A stretch of 64,000 nt of DNA from Siphonodentalium dalli (GCA_032622095.1 CP136061.1:260990077-261054076); one strand, 5' to 3'; shown: positions 48,564 through 60,570, numbered from the stretch's first letter. A program made the numbers and translations. The notes: a model not told the origin generated them from the letters alone.

Positions 48564-48671
48564 AAATAAAGGAATGTCGGTCCGACCCGTGCCAGAACGG
48601 AGCGACATGCGTAGATGGAAACTACATATATACATGCATATGCGTCGATGGATATATCGGAATACAATGTG
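48564..48671 (+). CDS. EGF-like domain exon 3 (calcium-binding type), phase 1-1
   Basis: Acceptor CTTTATGTTCCAG, donor GTAAGT, 108 bases. It encodes [15 protein letters not shown], then [11 protein letters not shown], then VDGYIGIQC with Gly split across the junction. Six cysteines and the same glycosylation motifs are kept. The middle is more diverged than in exons 1 and 2, and the N-glycosylation sites are lost. No further EGF exon is seen to 64 kb, so the gene continues outside the window or into non-EGF exons I cannot recognise. Confidence 0.9.
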
Positions 48672-48837
48672 GTAAGTGATGTTTTCACTAAACCACGTGA
48701 CCACGGGATCCCGTTTCATGAAACTTTCACTCCAATTAAATCATATTTATTATCACATTTGCTACAAATGTATCGCATACCGAATGTGCAAATAGACATG
48801 TCACACCAATAACACATTCTTCATAACCGACTCATAT

Positions 48838-49399
48838 ACACTCTTAGTCGCGTTGGGTAAACTATTACCCAACACAATGGTGCACCTCGTGAACATCCGG
48901 TAAATGTTACCCAACACAATGGCGCGAACATTGGGTAATTTACTCATTGCAAGTTAACAATAATTATTTACCCAATATTAATTAATGTCCCTTCTGCGTT
49001 AGGCGATATTTTGTACCCGAAGGATTTGGTGAATAATTAAGTATTGGGTCAAATCAATTTTACCACATATCATCTGAGCTGAAAATAAACGTTCTTCATT
49101 TGCCATCTATGATAATAATAATGTATTAGTTCCGTATTATGTCATCTGAAATCAAAGGCACATATCCAATTATATTCCCCTGGTCATCTGACACTTGTGT
49201 ACCAATTTTCTTACATATCGCCTAAGTCTGAGCCTAAAAACATCGACCAAAGCATAATGGAAATTAATATTAGGTAAACTGTTACTCCGCGTTGAGTAAA
49301 AACATTGCCCAACCTTGGGTAAAATGTACCTAGCGTTCGCGTGGTGCTATATGCCCCATTGTATGGATAAAATTTTAACCAACGCGAGTTAGAGCTATA
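48838..49399. mobile_element. ACACTCTTAG-terminus element rich in GGGTAA/TTACCC
   Basis: The left end ACACTCTTAGTCGCGTTGGG is mirrored imperfectly by AACCAACGCGAGTTAGAG at the right. The interior repeats GGGTAAA and TTACCCAA phrases in both orientations. It shares its terminal 10 bases with the 37.7-39.8 kb element. A related right end occurs near 51960-51990. Confidence 0.5.
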
Positions 49400-50010
49400 C
49401 GTGTGCCCGAAAATACAATTCTTATGAGGCGATGTATGCCCAATATTATTATGTTTGGTCCGGCTGTTGGGTGTATTCTAAGGAGAAAACCCGAACTTTC
49501 AACACCGGATTGACTTGCGTTGTAGTCACCAATAAATCCTTCAGATGGATCTGTTTTAATGATATGTGTACCTTTAACGATATTTATCACCAGACTTGTA
49601 TATTACCAATACGTATTTTCCCGAATATGGGTTATCCAATATGTTGCTTTAGTAGTGTCATGGCTTGAAGTTGCGGCCATTTTGACGGCCATTTCATGTC
49701 CGGGAATGTATTATTTTCCTACCCTGATCCTCTATTCGCTTTCGTACTCTAATTTCACACCCACTATCATATCTGCGTAATTCCTATGCCATAATATATC
49801 GTATATTGACTTATTTCGATAACTGATATCATATAGGCAACCATGTTGGACGCCATCTTGGATAACAAAGTTTCCCCAAAGCGGATTTTAGCGGATTTTA
49901 TACTTTTAGGAACCAGGTTTCTATTGGAAGCACGGTATGCGAAATGAATATGACTAGAGCACCAGTGAAACTGCCTATCATGAATACGAAAATGAAAGGA
50001 CAATTTATCT
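49400..50010. other. Non-coding; no gene seen
   Basis: Three overlapping short readings near 49.4-49.8 kb have no recognisable motif. Confidence 0.35.
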
Positions 50011-50019
50011 CAAAACAAA

Positions 50020-51420
50020 TGCTGATATGGAAATATGTGTTTCTTCACAGTTCGTGTCTATATGCCCGCCATATGAGGGAAGCACGTCTACAGTAACCCC
50101 AAATTAAATTCCCCAATAATGCTGACAATATGAAAACAGGGGTTTTACCGAATTTCAAGTCAATAAGTTAACGATATGAAGGAAGCAAGCAGTGTGTTTA
50201 TCGTGTTTATATGAATATGAAAATGATATATATTTGCAGGAGATGTCCCTTTAATTAAATATACAAGAGCTCCAATTTAAAGTCACCAAGTATATGAGGG
50301 AAGCAAGGCCCCAACTACCCCTACGTCGCTGTGTATGGCCATGAAATTGTATAGATATGTGTATCAGATGTCTCTTTAATAAAGAGCTCGATGAGTGAGG
50401 TATCAATTCTTGCATATGGAAATATGTTTTTCTTCAATTCTCGAGTCTATAGGTCCAGCATGTGAGGGAAAACAGATTCCAGTACCCCACATTCGCCTTT
50501 ATGACCATGGAAGTGGTTTAGATATGTGCAGTAGATGTCCCTTTAATAAAATTGACCTTTGCTCTTGGATAGATACACCAATTCCCGGAGCAGGGATGCT
50601 GATAACATGCAAATGTTTCAAGTCAATAAGTACACCAAATGGCAGCTATCCCATAGTAACCCCTAATTCCCTTTTGATTTCCATAGAGATGATATAGATA
50701 AGTGTATGGGATGTCCCATTTATAAAACTTACTAGCGATCCGGGAGCGGGACAACAATTCCTGGGACAGGGTTGCTGATATGCATATTGGAATATGTTTT
50801 GTCTTCAATGTTCATATATGTAGGCCCGCCATGAGAGAAGCAAGCCCCCGCCCCGTAACCCTTTATTCACTTTATATGACCATGGAATAGGAATATATTC
50901 GTGGAGATGACCCTTTAATATAAAAAAAACTAGAGCTCTGGGATGCAGACACAAATTCTTAGGACAGGCATGCTGATAATATGAAAACAGTTTTTTGTGC
51001 CCTTGCAACTTCAAGTCCATAAGTACACCATACATGGGAAGCAAGCCCCAAACGAGCCTTAACTCACTTTTTGTGACCATGGCAATTGTATAGATCTGTA
51101 TAGGAGATGTGACTTTAATAACAAATACTAGAGCTCCGGGAGTTAGACACCAATTATTTTGACTGGAATGCTGATATGCACATGAAAATGCTTGTTATTC
51201 AATTTTCGTGTATAGGCCCATGTGAGGGAAGCAAGATCCCAGTACCCCATATTCCCATTCTATGACCGTGGAAAATATGTCTGTGAATGAGATGTCCCTA
51301 TCATAAAATATACTATTGCTCCTGGATATTTGCACACATTATTGGGACAGTGATGCTGATTACATGTAAAATGTTTTTTTAGCCCAATTTCATGTTAACA
51401 ATGACACCATATTAGGGTAA
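50020..51420 (+). repeat. Degenerate ~190-bp tandem repeat, ~8 copies
   Basis: A recurring order of phrases: ATGTCCCTTTAATAAA, ACTAGAGCTCC, CAATTCTTGGGACAGG, ATGCTGATAAT, TTTCAAGTC(AATA), TGAGGGAAGCAAG, CCCAGTAACCC and GACCATGGAA. The GAGGGAAGC phrase is spaced about 190 bp in the better copies. It resumes at 52003-52160 after an interruption. Confidence 0.75.
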
Positions 51421-52000
51421 TAATTATCAATAAAGAGCGTTTATTTTCAACTTCAGATACATGTAACTTTATTCTGAGAGTGTCACGCAATAGGTGATAT
51501 TTATCTCAAGTGACTCATAATTAATTTAATTGACTGAAATGGGTACCGATAATTTACGCATGCTTTACCCGAGCAACGCTGGGACCCCAGCTAGTTTGGC
51601 AACAATTTAGTCAATTCCCACCATGGCGTTCTTACTTTTTTGTCCATCGATATAAATGAGCTATGTTTTCCATAACTGTTTTTTCTGAATATACTGTCGG
51701 GAAAATAGTTATTTTAATCCAACGTTAGGGTAATAAATATCCCAGAATTAGTTGATGTACCCAACAATTAAGTAATTATTCACCCAATGTTGGGTACAAC
51801 AAAATCGTCCAACACAGAAGGGAAATTAATATTGATTAAATTGTTACCCTGCATTGAGTAAAAACATTGGCCAACATTGTGTAAAATTGACCCAAATTGC
51901 GTAACATGTTTTACCCAACAAAAAACTAAAAAGTTACCAAACGTTCGGGTGGTACTACATGCACCATTGTAATAATTTACCCACCGCGATTGAGATATTA
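51421..52000. mobile_element. GGGTAA-rich element interrupting the 190-bp repeat
   Basis: Contains GTTGGGTA, TTACCCAA and ACCCAATGTTGGGTA phrases and a right end (TTACCCACCGCGATTGAGAT) related to that of the 48.8-49.4 kb element. ATATTAGGGT occurs on both sides (about 51407 and 51993) and could be a target duplication, or part of the host repeat. Confidence 0.45.
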
Positions 52001-52231
52001 GGGTTTTTCGCCAATTTCAAGTCAATAGGTACACAATATGAGGGAAAGAAGCAACCAGTAATCCCTAATACCATTTTAGATGACCATGAAAAGATATGTC
52101 CCTTTAATAAAATCCAAAATACTAGAGCTCCGAGGAGATAACAGATTATAAGGACGGGTGCAGTACAAACTTGAACATTTAACATTTGAAGAAAAAAATT
52201 CTCCAATAATGAGTTCATCAAACGTCCACTT

Positions 52232-52550
52232 TTAACTCTTTACTCCCCATAGGTGTCCCTGGACGTTTTGCACTATTTCCCCATAAGCGCCTGTGGACGC
52301 CTCGAAGCATATCCCTAGAAGCTCATAAGAGCGCATTAACAGACTTCCCCACAAGCGCGTGGGCATCGCGCGCGACACATGCTGTGTTACTTGGGGTTTA
52401 TATTGGGGACAGGTATCAGTGGTATCATTCTAAATATTGACGAACAACATGGCTGCAACATTTTCGAAACAGCAAGTGATCGACAAGTTAATGGGAGATG
52501 ATAGCGATTTTAGCGAAGATTGCGGTATATCAGAAACTAACGCGCAATGA
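52232..52550 (+). mobile_element. Possible piggyBac element 5' end with truncated transposase start
   Basis: TTAA is followed by CTCTTTACTCCCCATAGG and subterminal repeats CCCCATAAGCGCCTGTGGACG-like, as at piggyBac left ends. 213 bases in, an ATG at 52449 opens a 33-codon reading MAATFSKQQVIDKL followed by an acidic DDSDFSED stretch, then a stop. A short leader plus an acidic Asp/Ser tract resembles the N-termini of piggyBac transposases. No catalytic domain or matching right end is found, so it is a remnant. Confidence 0.45.
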
Positions 52551-53540
52551 GAACAGCTTCAGCAGCAGGAAACACGTTGTTGGCCTGACTATACCACCAG
52601 CCGATGTAATCACGGTATTTGCATGTAATAACCTATGTCACCGGCTGTTTACATTAATGGGGGAACTCCGGCCAGCAGCGTTACGTTACACAGTGTTGAC
52701 ATTGTTTATGCACATTTTTTTGATATCGTGGTGAAGGTAATGTATGTATAGTAATACTAGTGCTCCAAGAGCGAGACACCAATCCTTGGCAAAAATAAAG
52801 AGACATGGTTGGTCACGTTACTCATTGTTGACAAGCCAGACACAATGGCATAGACGCGCAGAGTATCTGTTACCGTATATATTCCACAGCCTGTGGCCAT
52901 TACCATATTATAATCATGTAATAGAGAGCTCCATAGTAAACTCACGTTACATGTAGTAAAGTGTGTATGTATGAGACGGAGATGGTTACAATGTTACTTT
53001 GGGACAAGGAATCGATTTACTTTAACCACGGAGTCATTTCAAATCAAACGCTAACTACTTGCTTTGTTTGCTATTGGCATTGATTAGTAGGATGAAACAA
53101 AATTAATGCTCAAGCGTTGTTTGGTCGGTCAACATAAAATTATTTTATACATTTCACTTTAACCCCGCTTTTAATGAGTTTTCCGAATTTAAAGAGGATT
53201 CATGATTATAATTTGTTGAATCGCAATTAATATTACCATGGATTATGCGATTTGAAATTTCGCAAATACAGTAAGTATGACTCTGTGACATATAATTCAT
53301 AATTTTAATGTTATCAGACAAAACCGCTCATAAATCACAAAACTATTGTGGGAGAGGAGCTCAGTTGCATAACTTGTGCTCCAATACTCACTGGTTACTC
53401 TCTCATCATTCATTACCTCCACATCATCATTTAATTGCCAATACTGTACATATTAGGAGACACAATCAATATGTTACAAAAAAAAACAAATGATTGTGAC
53501 TGGATCAAATATAAAAACTAGGAATATTGGTAACATCATG
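52551..53540. other. Non-coding; no gene seen
   Basis: AT-rich sequence with short chance readings. Part may be the decayed body of the preceding piggyBac-like element. Confidence 0.35.
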
Positions 53541-53972
53541 AAAAAGTACGCTAGAGCAATTGCGGAGAAAACATACAAGAGAGTGTCAAAAGTCAGCCCT
53601 CGTCCAAATACTGTTGGCACACCATTTCAGAATTAATGAATATAAAAAAAAGAAAGCTGCTATTCCGCCGCTAGTTGGCACTGCATGATGGCAACCTAGT
53701 CTTCAATGGCCACGCAAAGGAAACTATGCACAACGATGTATTCATTTCTAACGCCGACCTCTATGCATTTTCTTGTTGCTTACCAATATTTCATGAAAAA
53801 ATGTAATGAAACATTATCTCATACATAATTTTAAATTCATGACAGCATTTACCCTATCCGATGTATGAAAGCTAATAAAATACCAGGACACGACGGTATT
53901 TCAGTCAGAATGAGACAACGAACATGCTATTCGATATCTGTCACACCCTGAGCAAGGTCCTTCATAACTTAA

Positions 53973-53998
53973 ATTATTATTATTATTATTATTATTTA
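53973..53998. repeat. ATT trinucleotide run at the 3' tail of the antisense LINE
   Basis: About eight ATT repeats on the plus strand, equal to (AAT)n at the 3' end of the minus-strand LINE fragment. Short tandem tails of this type are common in several non-LTR clades. Confidence 0.7.
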
Positions 53999-53999
53999 A

Positions 54000-54545
54000 T
54001 TCAGGCAGGATTGCCTTTAGAAATATCATAAATAAATACAACAATAAATCAAAATAAAACAAATTATGTATATAAAAGACTATTCCAGTGTTGAATCAGT
54101 TTTGAGGATGTAATGAGACTGAAATAGCATATTGCTTTGACGATTGTATTGTCACTGTCAGTTACTCTCTCGCGAAACCCGAAAACTGTCTTTCTTCTCA
54201 CCTCCGTTAACGACCTTACTCCATCGAACGCGAACATTCCACTCGCACTACAACCCCTACTGTAACCCATCACCATCCTGTACGCATTGTTATAACACAC
54301 TGTGAGCTTCTTGTATGTTGACTGTTTATAGGCGACCCATAAATGTGCGCAATATAGAGGCGAGACAAAACGTTCAAATAGGAATCTCTTGACTTCGCGG
54401 GAGCATTTAGAGAACTTTCGGATGATCATATTTGAGCGAGCACAAATTGACCGATATTGGCGTTGGATATCCTCATCGTCGGTCTGGTCCTCCGCAAATA
54501 TTTGTTGCGATATTTCTAAGTATTCGAGAGAGTCTGGCACAGTGG
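54000..54545 (-). mobile_element. Antisense LINE 3' end: post-RT C-terminal ORF (54064-54540) plus tail
   Basis: A 158-codon open reading contains DDEDIQRQYRSICARSNMII, RKFSKCSREVKRFLFERF, YKKLTVCYNNAYRMVMG and CSASGMFAFDGV. This is the conserved block just after the reverse transcriptase in CR1/L2-like and related LINEs. It ends at its natural stop, is followed by a short 3' UTR and an AAT tail, and is 5' truncated at about 54545. It interrupts a plus-strand LINE. Confidence 0.75.
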
Positions 54546-54960
54546 GCTGTTATTAAAAACTTGAACAATATGAAGTCACTGGTCAAACTCATAATTGGAT
54601 TAATAGCTATCTGTCTGGAAGATCACAGCGCGTTCTTGTCGATAACTTCAAGTCAGATTTCCACGCGATTACTGCAGGAGTGCTTCTATCTGTTCTTGCC
54701 CCCCCCCTTCGTTTCTTACATACATTAACGACCTAGCGGCAACTAATACACCCCCTAACCCACATTTACGCACACGATACCTGTCTATTCAGTATCCAAC
54801 CGTCAACCGAAGGCTGCACACGTGAGCTTTACGAGGATCTTGATAGAATATATATCTGGTCGAAACAATGGTTGGTGATGTTCAATGCAGATAAAACCAA
54901 ATCGATGTTTTTTCTCTCTCACTTCGTCGAAGGATTTTCTCGAACTTGAACTTGACAACA

Positions 54961-55758
54961 GCGACATATAATAAGTGAATGTCCTCGTGATATCTTTACA
55001 ATAGAATATACACTGGAAGGTTCGATTGTAAAGCTACCCCTGAGGGTTTTTCTTTAGAATATGTTCATTGTCGGGTATATTCTTATACATGATAGCAGTG
55101 GTTTCGTCCCTGGTTGGTTCAGGGTCTTCTGGGCTCGAATTTTGTTTTAAAGCTGTAATATCTAATATCAAAGAGCATATCAGTAACTGAGACAATATAT
55201 GTATTCAGATCATATTCCACAAGCTTCTCGTATATAACAATAATAACACAAACACCATCTTCATATTCGTATTCACCAGTAGCTGTTTTCCAGGGGAGAG
55301 GGGATCCATAAGTTTCATAACTTGTTCCCCGATTCCCTGTGCACCCTCACCTCTGAGTGTGTTCTTAAACGAGCATGTATTAATTGCATACATGGGGCAC
55401 AATACATATGTGCAACAAAAGACAAGGTGTGTTTGGTACAGTTGCGAACACTATTTAACACTGAAAACAATGTGGATTCTCGTGGTTTTCTCAAAAGTGC
55501 ATCATTTATTGGTAAGTATTATGCCACATTATTAATGAACATGGCTCTGGTGTCTAACCTGTTGTAAGGGTGATTTCATAAAGGCAACCAACAATATGTT
55601 ATGCCACCAAATACAGTAATAGAAAAAATTATGGATGAAATGGATCCATAATAATGTCCAAATATAAAGTCTAATGGTCAATGCTTACCGAGGCTGAAGT
55701 TTTATGGTGTGATTATAAACTTGTTGATATCGGATAATAATTGATAAATGATTAACAT
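54961..55758. other. Non-coding; no gene supported
   Basis: The left part may contain more decayed LINE. A Cys-containing reading (55322-55567) crosses a donor-like GGTAAGTAT near 55511 but has no acceptor or known motif, so no exon is called. Confidence 0.35.
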
Positions 55759-56158
55759 TTAACCATTTACCCAACAAAACGGCCAAAACCGGCCAAATAA
55801 AGCTTCAACAGCCTAAAATATCTTCGGTCTGTCTCAATAGAACCATGCAAATATGGATATCATTGGAACCGGCTCCTTGACCACATTGTGATAGTTACAG
55901 TTATGCCCTGTGCCAATGCATTCTCTTATATATGCGAGTCGACCATAGGTCGCCTCGCATATATAAGAGAATGCATTGGCCTAAAAAAAATCTGTTTTTA
56001 ACACTTTTTACCATTTTGTCTTACATTCTTTAACAATTTTATAATTTTTAATGTGTTAACCCAATGCATTCTCTTATATATGCGAGGCGACCTATGGTCG
56101 ACTCGCATATATAAGAGAATGCATTGGCACAGGGCCGTTCTGTTGGGTAAAGAGTTAA
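55759..56158 (+). mobile_element. piggyBac-like MITE copy 3
   Basis: TTAA at 55759-55762 and 56155-56158. The ends are CCATTTACCCAACAAAACGG and TCTGTTGGGTAAAGAG, each with one substitution from the CCC/GGG consensus, so it is slightly older or inactive. It has the same orientation as copy 1 and contains both intact hairpins (about 55912-55980 and 56060-56128). Confidence 0.8.
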
Positions 56159-57272
56159 ACATGGAAATGTTGTTGTGTACGGTTACATATATGGGTACCC
56201 AAGTCCGAGAAGCCCAGCTGTCCCCAAACACTAATTAAGTCCAAATTATCAATCTTTGACAAAACATGAAACGTTGCACAAGTTTAGAAAGTCACCATAC
56301 CTTTATTGTTGGATATGGAGCCACCTCCAAATCAGCCGCCATATTTGATTTTGTCGACAATCTTGGAATTCCAATGGAATTTCCCATTAGCGATATTTTC
56401 AAAAATAAATAATATTGCTGAAAGATGTCCATTGATTTTTCAATTTTAGGTCCTGTTTAAATAATCTTTTATGGCTATTCATTTAACTTTGGTATGTTAT
56501 TGAACTAATACCACTGTAATAGTAATGTCTACATAAAAACGACTCCGACACGCAGAACTCTGTATACCATGCACCGGAGAGCCACCTTGATACTTTATTT
56601 CACTTAAATAATACAATCACATGTGTAACAGGAACTATGGAAACATCACTGATTTTTTCCAGCCGGAATGTCTAAATAAATTAATGGGAATCCATATGGT
56701 ATTTCTGTGCTTGTCGTCATAATTACGATCACATCTCACAAATTGAACAGTAGGCAATTCCAACGTCGGAGTACATTCTTAATAAACTGTAATAAGAAAT
56801 ATTACGAACATGTTGTTCGTAACATTTCTCAATACAGTTTAGGTTAGTGTTTGTTTTTCCTCAAGTTATCGAATTTCTTGTTAAATATCTAATGTCTCTA
56901 AACCAGTTTCAATTTAGTCAATCAGATAAGTTTTTGATTGACATGGGAATTCAAAAAGAATAGAGCAAAATACGGGAACATTGTAGAGAAAACGTAACAT
57001 CAGGCGACGAGACACCATGACACCGCGCAGGCGACAAGATTGGGCAATATATATGTCAAAGAGAGAGCAAGCACCTTCGCAGCATCGAAAGGTGTCCACA
57101 TGGTTGTAGAAGGGTACAAACTAAAACAAAGTAGGTAGATTTGGGTAGTTAAATTATTTTCACTACTCTCCTAGTCTTTTTAGCTACTTTACCTAGTCAT
57201 TTTAGCTACCTGGAGCTGGTATTTTAAATACTGATTAGGTAGCAAAGATTCTTACATAGGTAGTTAAATGGA
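56159..57272. other. Non-coding; no gene seen
   Basis: AT-rich sequence. A small hairpin occurs near 56785-56832 (AAACTGTAATAAGAAATATTACGAACA and its partner). Repeated TAGCTAC/GGTAG phrases occur at 57130-57265. Confidence 0.4.
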
Positions 57273-58469
57273 CGAACATGACATTTGGAACTTATTCCCT
57301 ATTCTTTATTTTCAAAAATGTGGCTTTCGGCCGATTTGATGGCATGGGTGGGAGGCCGGCCCCAAATACCACCAAGAAACACCCCGACCCCCACCCATCA
57401 CCCCCGGGGGTGCCACCCCGAGGGGGTGAAAATGGGGGATATGGACAATTTTCGAGAACGGTAAGGATTTCGACCGAGTTGACGGCATGGGTGGGTGGCC
57501 GGCCCCAAATACCACCTAGAAACACCCCGACCCCCCCCCCCCCACCCATCACCCCGGAGGGTGCCCCCCCCCCCCTGTCGGGGGTGACAATGGGGATATG
57601 GACAATTTTCGAGAACGGTAAGGATTTCGACCGAGTTGACGGCATGGGTGGGTGGCCGGCCCCAAATACCACCTAGAAACACCCCGACCCCCACCCATCA
57701 CCCCCGGGGGTGCCACCCCGAGGGGGTGAAAATTGGGATATGGACAATTTTCGAGAACGGTAAGGATTTCGACCGATTTGACGGCATGGGTGGGTGGTCG
57801 GCCCCAAATACCACCTAGAAACACCCCGACCCCCACCATCACCCCGGGGTGCCACCCCGAGGGGTGAAAATGGGGATATGGACAATTTTCGAGGACGGTA
57901 AGGATTTCGACCGAGTTGACGGCATGGGTGGGTGGCCGCCCCCAAATACCACCTAGAAACACCCCGATCCCCACCATGACCCCCGGGGTGCCACCCGAGG
58001 GGGTGAAAAATGGGGTATGGACAATTTTCGAGAACGGTAAGGATTTCGACCGATTGGACGGCATGGGTGGGTGGGTGGCCGGCCGGCCCCAAATAGCACC
58101 TAAAAACAGCCCGACCCTTATCAATCACCCGGGGGGGTGCCACCCCGATCGAGGGTATGAAAATGGGGTATGGACCATTTTCGAGAACGGTAAGGATTTC
58201 GACCGATTTGACTGCATGGGTGGGTGGCCGGCCAAATACCACCTAGAAACACCCGACCCCACCCATCACCCCGGGGGGTGCCACCCGAGGGGTGAAAATG
58301 GGGTATGGACCATTCTCGAGAACGGCAAGGATTTCGACCGATTTGACGGCATGAGTGGGTGGCCGACCCCAAATACCACATAGAAACACCCCCCCGGGGT
58401 GGTGGGTGGGGGTCGGGGTGATTCTTGGTGGTATTTGGGGTCGGGAATAAGTTCCAAATGTCATGTTCG
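57273..58469. mobile_element. GC-rich 150-bp tandem array enclosed by perfect 27-bp inverted termini
   Basis: The left terminus CGAACATGACATTTGGAACT... (57273-57299) is matched exactly in inverted orientation at 58443-58469. After the left terminus come about eight units of 140-155 bp starting GGCATGGGTGGG (57341, 57485, 57640, 57782, 57920, 58060, 58212, 58348). Each contains CCCCAAATACCACC, CCCCGACCCCCACC, GGGGTGAAAATGGGG and ATTTCGACCG. Before the right terminus an inverted part of the unit appears (CTTGGTGGTATTTGGGG), so inverted homology extends well inside. Open readings on both strands come from the repeat. The architecture resembles tandem-core mobile elements of bivalves and insects (Helentron-associated), but the class is uncertain. 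Confidence 0.75.
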
Positions 58470-60570
58470 TGTTAAACGGTTCGTATTCCTGATTGGTTAA
58501 ACTGCATGCCACGTGATCGTTGTTTAAACTCTGTTTGAAAATATTCCGAACTTTAACGGCGGACTTTTCTCGATAACTGTCCAGTCACTCCAGTGGAAAT
58601 AGCAAGGTTCCACGTCTTTCTGCCTCTGGCAGTACGGTACGACACGACCAGATGGTACCAGATGGTACGAAACGTCCAGGTACGAAACGTCCTGTATCCG
58701 CCGGACCACGCGGTCGGAACTTCTCTGTTGGATTTAGATGATTAAAATATGACATTGCATTCGTTCCCATGGTAAGTTTCTTTTGTACTATCGTATGAAG
58801 ACATATGCATGAGGTTTTTATAGGAAATATGACATTTAACGTCCAATTATGTAGTGATCATGGGTGATACATGTACCTCGAATATTGGAAAGGTAGATTT
58901 CCTAAAAATAAATATTAATAATAGTATTACTATTAGGAAAGTGTCAGTGTCTTTTTTATTAGTAATGATTAATGTGAGAAGAAAAATGTTGTGTGTCCAA
59001 CCACAATCACTGTACATAAACAGTTCTGGGTAAACAACGGATCGATATATAATGGCCCGATTCAACGATTGGGCTAAAAGTTAAAACAGTCAATTGGTGA
59101 ACGTTCAGACAACCACGATTCAATCGTAAGCAGCTGTCGTAAGTGGAAAAATTTCCATTATCGATAAAGGAAGTAACGAGTAGTTGAATTGCGCATGCTC
59201 ATGACAATGTTGCAAGCCAAAAAATATTATCAAGCACTGTTTTATTTTAGATGCGAAATCGTGGCATATCCTTGGCTACTTCCACTAATTGTGGCATAAT
59301 CGCTGTCGTACATGTATGTATGTAAAAATCATAGCTGGATATGATTGTAGGGAAGTCAATCACATGCTTTACGAACAACTTACGATATCATGTACGACAA
59401 CATCACAATCGTTGGATCCATTGGAACTTACTATCAATGCTTACACATTGTAAGTTCCAACATTAGCCCTAAATGCTATAGGCGAGTAGATTTTCAATAA
59501 AAGTAACAATTATGACCAAGGCACATGTATTTATCAACTAAATACTAATACAAGTATGAAACCACCCACTCACCAATGTGTCATTTATCCTTAAAATGAC
59601 AAATAACAGAACGTAAACACTGGCAGACATGTCTACCATAGTATGTGACCGCAACATGTCATTACACACGTTCATGAATCCCGTGGAATATCCGAACAAT
59701 CCACAATTATGTCGAGTTTGAGGGGATGGCAAAGTTTGGTCAAGATGGCCACCGCGGATTGCACCCTACCTCCAGATGATCAATAATTACTCACCGGCCA
59801 TAGAATGGATCAACTTCATATTTTTCACACATAATAATCAATAATAAACAAAGATCTTGTCATTAGTAGAGAAATTTTAGCTGTTAGAATTTACTCGCGG
59901 TAGAGTGACAAAAAATCATGTCCCCAAACGGCGTTTGGTACCTTGGACGATTGGTACCTTGGACGTTTCGTACCTGGACGTTTCGTACCCACGGGTCGAT
60001 TGGTACCTGGACGTTTCGTACCCTGGGGACGATTGGTACCATTTCAGTGTGGATGATTGGTACCATATCAAATTGTGTTGGGTTATATTTAAAGTTAATT
60101 GTGATAGTGTTTTACAGTTTTATTGGAATATCATATATATCATGTACACTGACAAAAATAACAAGTAAAAACATAAGAAAACTAAATATATAGTAGCACA
60201 TTGTTTAAATTACGATATATTGTCGATATAGTATCGATATATCACAGTACTGTGCCATACAATTACCCGTGCAGAAACTGCACATGTGATTTGGGTAGAA
60301 ACAGGTTGGAACAGCTTAGAATTATGTTAGCCGTTTCGCTCCACTCTCCTGCCAGAGGCACGTACTCAGCATTAGGATGATGTTTCATTGCTTCACATGT
60401 GCTTGCTTTGACTGTGAGCTCGAACAAATATTGTGAATTTTGGAAAATTCCCAGGCCCTCCTTATAAGCTAATATAACATGTGAGATCTAAAACCCTAAA
60501 TGTAAACCATGGATGAAATATGTCCACCTACATGTACTAGTACCTCCTCATAATCCTTGAAATTCTACAA
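58470..60570. other. Non-coding region with inverted TACGAAACGTCC blocks
   Basis: At 58636-58690 the phrases GGTACGAAACGTCCAGG and TACGAAACGTCC occur. At 59942-60065 the reverse complements GGACGTTTCGTACC occur several times with GATTGGTACC. These inverted blocks enclose about 1.3 kb without a recognisable gene. A small hairpin with arms TTGGAACTTAC / GTAAGTTCCAA lies near 59420-59462. Confidence 0.5.

Larger units (their letters stand above)
53545..54960 (+). pseudogene. Decayed LINE reverse-transcriptase region, split by an antisense LINE insertion
   Basis: The left part (53545-53970) reads, with frameshifts, HTISELMNIKKRK, then DGNLVFNGHAKETMHND and KANKIPGHDGIS, the pre-RT and first RT blocks of invertebrate LINEs. 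The right part (about 54546-54960) continues with SYLSGRSQRVLVDNF, ITAG and, in another frame, INDL plus a later DLDRIY-x-WSKQW-like segment. The sequence between is antisense. Frameshifts and stops mean it is inactive. Confidence 0.65.

Noticed and set aside
55322-55567. Cys-containing reading with a donor-like GTAAGT
   Set aside because: No acceptor, no domain and low support; it could be an exon but nothing decides it.
57278-58383. Several 60-190 codon readings rich in Gly/Pro on both strands
   Set aside because: They arise from the GC-rich 150-bp tandem repeat and exist in four or more frames at once.
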